NCBI RefSeq assembly: GCF_009604455.1
Contig: NZ_WEGL01000013.1
Location: 1-64,000 of the forward strand
Length of the DNA: 64,000 nt
Reading direction: 5' to 3'
Origin: Streptomyces sp. RB17
GTDB taxonomy: Bacteria; Actinomycetota; Actinomycetes; Streptomycetales; Streptomycetaceae
Shown piece by piece: positions 59,757 to 64,000 of this stretch (its first letter is position 1; each line of letters begins with the position of its first letter). Both the position numbers and the translations under genes were made by a program. The notes beneath the pieces were generated by a model. That model saw only the letters and a program-made list of their open reading frames with translations. It was not told where the DNA came from and did no database searches.

Positions 59757-61349
59757 ATGGCGGAGCTCACGATCCGGCCGGAGGAGATCCGGGACGCACT
59801 GGAGACCTTCGTCCAGTCGTACAAGCCGGACGCGGCCTCGCGCGAGGAGGTCGGTACGGTCACCCTTGCCGGCGACGGCATCGCGAAGATCGAGGGTCTT
59901 CCCTCGGCCATGGCCAACGAACTGCTGAAGTTCGAGGACGGCACCCTCGGCCTCGCCCTCAACCTCGAGGAGCGCGAGATCGGTGCCATCGTCCTCGGTG
60001 AGTTCAGCGGCATCGAGGAGGGTCAGCCGGTCACGCGCACCGGTGAGGTCCTCTCCGTCGCGGTCGGCGAGGGCTACCTCGGCCGTGTCGTCGACCCGCT
60101 CGGCAACCCGATCGACGGCCTCGGCGAGATCGAGACCGACAGCCGCCGTGCCCTTGAGCTGCAGGCCCCCACGGTCATGCAGCGCAAGTCGGTGCACGAG
60201 CCGATGGAGACCGGCTACAAGGCCGTCGACGCGATGACCCCGATCGGCCGTGGTCAGCGTCAGCTGATCATCGGTGACCGCCAGACCGGCAAGACCGCCC
60301 TGGCCGTCGACACGATCATCAACCAGCGCGACAACTGGCGCACCGGCGACCCGAAGAAGCAGGTCCGCTGCATCTACGTCGCCATCGGCCAGAAGGGCTC
60401 CACCATCGCCGGCGTGCGCCGCGCGCTGGAGGAGAACGGCGCCCTGGAGTACACGACCATCGTCGCCGCCCCGGCGTCCGACCCGGCCGGCTTCAAGTAC
60501 CTCGCCCCGTACACCGGTTCGGCCATCGGCCAGCACTGGATGTACCAGGGCAAGCACGTCCTGATCATCTTCGACGACCTGTCGAAGCAGGCCGACGCCT
60601 ACCGCGCCGTGTCGCTGCTGCTGCGCCGTCCGCCGGGCCGCGAGGCCTACCCGGGTGACGTCTTCTACCTGCACTCCCGGCTGCTGGAGCGCTGCGCCAA
60701 GCTCTCCGACGACATGGGTGCCGGTTCGATGACCGGTCTGCCGATCGTCGAGACCAAGGCCAACGACGTCTCGGCGTTCATCCCGACCAACGTCATCTCC
60801 ATCACCGACGGCCAGTGCTTCCTGGAGTCGGACCTGTTCAACGCCGGTCAGCGCCCCGCGCTGAACGTCGGTATCTCCGTCTCCCGAGTCGGTGGTTCCG
60901 CCCAGCACAAGGCGATGCGCCAGGTCTCCGGCCGCCTTCGTGTGGACCTCGCCCAGTTCCGTGAGCTGGAGGCGTTCGCCGCCTTCGGTTCCGACCTGGA
61001 CGCGGCCTCGAAGGCCCAGCTGGAGCGCGGTCAGCGCATGGTCGAGCTGCTGAAGCAGGACCAGTACCAGCCGATGGCCACCGAGGACCAGGTCGTCTCC
61101 GTCTGGGCCGGCACCAACGGCCGTATGGACGACGTCCCGGTCGCCGACATCCGCCGCTTCGAGAAGGAACTGATCGACTTCCTGCACCGGAAGCACCAGG
61201 GCCTGATGACCTCCATCCGGGAGGGCGCCAAGATGTCGGACGACACGATCCAGGCGATCGACGACGCGGTGGCCGAGTTCAAGAAGCAGTTCGAGACCTC
61301 GGACGGCAAGCTGCTCGGCGAGGACGTTCCTGCCGCTGCCGCCAAGTGA
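59757..61349 (+). CDS. atpA: ATP synthase F1 subunit alpha
   Basis: This 530-residue subunit starts at ATG 59757 behind AAGGAGAG; the upstream in-frame extension is noncoding. Walker A is GDRQTGKTALAVDT and Walker B is HVLIIFDDLSKQADAYR, with RPALNVGISVSRVGGSAQ containing the arginine finger. It is full length, with a C-terminal helical domain. Confidence 0.97.
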   Translation: MAELTIRPEEIRDALETFVQSYKPDAASREEVGTVTLAGDGIAKIEGLPSAMANELLKFEDGTLGLALNLEEREIGAIVLGEFSGIEEGQPVTRTGEVLSVAVGEGYLGRVVDPLGNPIDGLGEIETDSRRALELQAPTVMQRKSVHEPMETGYKAVDAMTPIGRGQRQLIIGDRQTGKTALAVDTIINQRDNWRTGDPKKQVRCIYVAIGQKGSTIAGVRRALEENGALEYTTIVAAPASDPAGFKYLAPYTGSAIGQHWMYQGKHVLIIFDDLSKQADAYRAVSLLLRRPPGREAYPGDVFYLHSRLLERCAKLSDDMGAGSMTGLPIVETKANDVSAFIPTNVISITDGQCFLESDLFNAGQRPALNVGISVSRVGGSAQHKAMRQVSGRLRVDLAQFRELEAFAAFGSDLDAASKAQLERGQRMVELLKQDQYQPMATEDQVVSVWAGTNGRMDDVPVADIRRFEKELIDFLHRKHQGLMTSIREGAKMSDDTIQAIDDAVAEFKKQFETSDGKLLGEDVPAAAAK

Positions 61350-61370
61350 CGTAAGGAAGGGACCTGACTC

Positions 61371-62288
61371 ATGGGAGCCCAGCTCCGGGTCTACAAGCGT
61401 CGCATCCGATCCGTCAGCGCGACCAAGAAGATCACCAAGGCGATGGAGATGATCGCCGCCTCGCGCGTCGTCAAGGCGCAGCGCAAGGTGGCGGCCTCCA
61501 CGCCGTACGCGACCGAGCTGACGCGCGCGGTCACGGCGGTCGGCACCGGCTCGAACACCAAGCACCCGCTCACCACGGAGACGGAGAACCCGACCCGTGC
61601 CGCGGTCCTGCTCCTCACGAGCGACCGCGGTCTGGCCGGCGCCTTCAACTCCAACGCCATCAAGACGGCGGAGCAGCTGACCGAGCGCCTGGAGCGCGAG
61701 GGCAAGCAGGTCGACACGTACATCGTCGGCCGGCGCGGTGTCGCCCACTACAACTTCCGTGAGCGCAAGGTCACGGAGTCGTGGACGGGCTTCACGGACG
61801 AGCCGACGTACGCGGACGCCAAGAAGGTCGCGGCGCCCCTGATCGAGGCCATCGAGAAGGAGACGGCGGACGGTGGCGTGGACGAGCTCCACATCGTGTT
61901 CACCGAGTTCGTCTCGATGATGACGCAGACGGCGCTGGACGCCCGGCTGCTTCCGCTGCGCCTCGAAGAGGTCGCCGAGGAGGCTCACCCCAAGGGGGAG
62001 ATCCTCCCGCTGTACGACTTCGAGCCGTCGGCGGAGGACGTCCTCGACGCCCTGCTGCCGCGCTACGTGGAGAGCCGTATCTACAACGCGCTGCTCCAGT
62101 CGGCCGCTTCGAAGCACGCCGCCACGCGGCGCGCGATGAAGTCGGCCACCGACAACGCGGGCGAGCTCATCGAGACGCTCTCCCGTCTTGCCAACGCGGC
62201 CCGCCAGGCCGAAATCACCCAGGAAATCAGCGAGATCGTCGGTGGCGCGAGCGCCCTGGCCGACGCGACCGCGGGGAGTGACCGATAA
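61371..62288 (+). CDS. atpG: ATP synthase F1 subunit gamma
   Basis: This 305-residue rotor shaft has the N-terminal coiled coil (LRVYKRRIRSVSATKKITKA, MEMIAASRVVKAQRKV), the central TSDRGLAGAFNSNAIKTAEQ and the C-terminal ATRRAMKSATDNAGELIETL. Its stop shares a base with the atpD start (TAATG). Confidence 0.96.
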   Translation: MGAQLRVYKRRIRSVSATKKITKAMEMIAASRVVKAQRKVAASTPYATELTRAVTAVGTGSNTKHPLTTETENPTRAAVLLLTSDRGLAGAFNSNAIKTAEQLTERLEREGKQVDTYIVGRRGVAHYNFRERKVTESWTGFTDEPTYADAKKVAAPLIEAIEKETADGGVDELHIVFTEFVSMMTQTALDARLLPLRLEEVAEEAHPKGEILPLYDFEPSAEDVLDALLPRYVESRIYNALLQSAASKHAATRRAMKSATDNAGELIETLSRLANAARQAEITQEISEIVGGASALADATAGSDR

Positions 62289-63724
62289 TGACCACCACTG
62301 TTGAGACCGCGACGGCTACGGGCCGCGTCGCCCGGGTCATCGGCCCGGTCGTCGACGTGGAGTTCCCCGTCGACGCGATGCCGGAAATCTACAACGCCCT
62401 TCACGTCGAGGTCTCCGACCCGGCGAACGCGGGCGAGAAGAAGACGCTGACCCTGGAGGTCGCCCAGCACCTGGGCGACGGCCTGGTCCGCACCATCTCC
62501 ATGCAGCCGACCGACGGTCTGGTCCGCCAGGCCCCGGTGACCGACACGGGCGCCTCCATCTCCGTGCCGGTCGGCGACTTCACCAAGGGCAAGGTGTTCA
62601 ACACCCTCGGTGAGGTGCTGAACGTCGACGAGACCTACGACGGCGAGCGCTGGCCGATCCACCGCAAGGCCCCGAACTTCGACGAGCTCGAGTCCAAGAC
62701 CGAGATGTTCGAGACGGGCGTCAAGGTCATCGACCTGCTCACCCCGTACGTCAAGGGCGGCAAGATCGGCCTGTTCGGCGGCGCCGGTGTCGGCAAGACG
62801 GTGCTCATCCAGGAGATGATCTACCGTGTCGCCAACAACCACGACGGTGTCTCCGTGTTCGCCGGTGTCGGTGAGCGCACCCGTGAGGGCAACGACCTGA
62901 TCGAGGAGATGTCGGACTCCGGCGTCATCGACAAGACCGCCCTGGTCTTCGGTCAGATGGACGAGCCCCCGGGCACCCGTCTGCGCGTCGCGCTGGCCGG
63001 CCTGACCATGGCCGAGTACTTCCGTGACGTCCAGAAGCAGGACGTGCTGTTCTTCATCGACAACATCTTCCGCTTCACGCAGGCCGGTTCCGAGGTCTCC
63101 ACCCTGCTCGGCCGTATGCCGTCCGCGGTGGGTTACCAGCCGAACCTGGCCGACGAGATGGGCCTCCTGCAGGAGCGCATCACCTCGACCCGCGGTCACT
63201 CGATCACCTCGATGCAGGCGATCTACGTCCCCGCCGACGACCTGACCGACCCGGCCCCGGCGACCACCTTCGCCCACCTCGACGCGACGACGGTTCTGTC
63301 CCGTCCGATCTCCGAGAAGGGCATCTACCCGGCCGTGGACCCGCTGGACTCCACGTCCCGGATCCTGGACCCGCGTTACATCTCCGCGGACCACTACAAC
63401 GCCGCCATGCGCGTGAAGACGGTCCTGCAGAAGTACAAGGACCTCCAGGACATCATCGCGATCCTCGGTATCGACGAGCTCGGCGAGGAGGACAAGCTCG
63501 TCGTCCACCGTGCCCGTCGCGTGGAGCGCTTCCTGTCCCAGAACACCCACGTCGCCAAGCAGTTCACCGGCGTCGACGGGTCGGACGTGCCGCTGGACGA
63601 GTCGATCGCCGCGTTCAACGCGATCATCGACGGTGAGTACGACCACTTCCCGGAGCAGGCGTTCTTCATGTGTGGTGGCCTGGAGGACCTCAAGGCCAAC
63701 GCCAAGGAGCTGGGCGTCTCCTGA
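62288..63724 (+). CDS. atpD: ATP synthase F1 subunit beta
   Basis: This 478-residue catalytic subunit starts at ATG 62288. Walker A is GGAGVGKTVLIQEM, the catalytic glutamate is in GVGERTREGNDL, and Walker B is DVLFFIDNIFRFTQAGSEVS. ALVFGQMDEPPGTRLRVAL and PSAVGYQPNLADEMG are family signatures. Confidence 0.97.
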   Translation: MTTTVETATATGRVARVIGPVVDVEFPVDAMPEIYNALHVEVSDPANAGEKKTLTLEVAQHLGDGLVRTISMQPTDGLVRQAPVTDTGASISVPVGDFTKGKVFNTLGEVLNVDETYDGERWPIHRKAPNFDELESKTEMFETGVKVIDLLTPYVKGGKIGLFGGAGVGKTVLIQEMIYRVANNHDGVSVFAGVGERTREGNDLIEEMSDSGVIDKTALVFGQMDEPPGTRLRVALAGLTMAEYFRDVQKQDVLFFIDNIFRFTQAGSEVSTLLGRMPSAVGYQPNLADEMGLLQERITSTRGHSITSMQAIYVPADDLTDPAPATTFAHLDATTVLSRPISEKGIYPAVDPLDSTSRILDPRYISADHYNAAMRVKTVLQKYKDLQDIIAILGIDELGEEDKLVVHRARRVERFLSQNTHVAKQFTGVDGSDVPLDESIAAFNAIIDGEYDHFPEQAFFMCGGLEDLKANAKELGVS

Positions 63725-63741
63725 ACTCCCTGAGTTCATGT

Positions 63742-63768
63742 GAGGGGGCGGGTGCGTCCCGCCCCCTC
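63742..63768 (+). terminator. Hairpin between atpD and atpC
   Basis: An 11-bp perfect stem (gagggggcggg, 63742-63752, with cccgccccctc, 63758-63768) with loop TGCGT, 17 bp after the atpD stop. It may terminate part of the transcripts before atpC. Confidence 0.65.
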
Positions 63769-63836
63769 CGTCACGCCCACTAGAATTGACCCCAACACCC
63801 GGCGCCCCTGCCGGGTGGTGACCCGAGGAGCCACCC

Positions 63837-64000
63837 TTGGCTGCTGAGCTGCACGTCGAGCTGGTCGCCGCCGACCGCCAGGTCTGGTCCGGCGAGGCCA
63901 CCCTGGTCGTCGCGCGCACCACGTCCGGCGACATCGGCGTCATGCCCGGTCACCAGCCGCTGCTCGGTGTGCTGGAGTCGGGCCCGGTGACCATCCGTAC
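63837..64000 (+). CDS. atpC: ATP synthase F1 subunit epsilon, 5' part
   Basis: The first 54 codons, from TTG 63837 behind CGAGGAG, read AAELHVELVAADRQVWSGEA, TLVVARTTSGDIGVMPGHQP, LLGVLESGPVTIRT, the epsilon N-terminal beta-sandwich. The window ends within the gene. The subunit inhibits ATP hydrolysis and links rotor to c-ring. Confidence 0.93.
   Translation, partial: MAAELHVELVAADRQVWSGEATLVVARTTSGDIGVMPGHQPLLGVLESGPVTIR

Overview
This is high-GC actinobacterial DNA, almost certainly from a Streptomyces chromosome. The right half has the conserved Streptomyces order lysA-hom-thrC-thrB-rho-(protease)-LCP-rpmE-prfA-prmC-sua5-phosphatase-like-glyA-wecA-like-atpIBEFHAGDC. GTG and TTG starts, leaderless promoters and rare TTA codons fit the same genus. 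No species is assigned.

Layout. (1) 1-13250 is an accessory flank, much of it decayed: a frameshifted IS110-family transposase, a zinc-ribbon remnant, a frameshifted GNAT/membrane protein, a MerR regulator with an MFS exporter, a non-heme chloroperoxidase-like hydrolase with a secreted metallo-beta-lactamase-fold protein, an MmyB-type regulator relic, a PAS-GAF-PP2C phosphatase, a membrane-protein stub cut by an integrase remnant, and a coiled-coil membrane protein. (2) 13254-36304 is a complete-looking actinomycete integrative and conjugative element (AICE) in the 3' half of a tRNA-Arg(CCG) gene. It is bounded by a 42-bp direct repeat that stops at the edge of the anticodon loop. (3) 36264-64000 is conserved core chromosome, ending inside atpC.

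The AICE has a cargo half and a backbone half. The cargo (13.7-21.1 kb) holds a single-chain restriction-modification-like protein, a winged-helix-like protein, a HEPN (RX4H) protein and a DUF4365 nuclease-like protein. The last three are associated with two copies of a ~180-bp structured noncoding block. The backbone has an XRE-TPR regulator with a flavoprotein, a KorSA-like GntR regulator with palindromic operators, a spread/transfer operon (DUF2637 membrane protein, GGDEF protein, zinc-binding protein, TraB translocase), a pair of 18-bp palindromes that may be clt, small spread-type membrane proteins, and a translationally coupled prim-pol/RepA-like ATPase/Xis/Int operon. A 43-bp stem-loop element occurs in front of both the spread operon and the prim-pol operon. 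An older integrase fragment just outside the left att site suggests serial AICE insertion at this tRNA.

The most promising signals for something undescribed are the cargo module (candidate defence genes, two with TTA codons) with its duplicated noncoding blocks, whose stems differ but still pair; the shared 43-bp stem-loop; and the element-borne GGDEF protein. All function calls come from reading the sequence and remembered family motifs; no searches were run.
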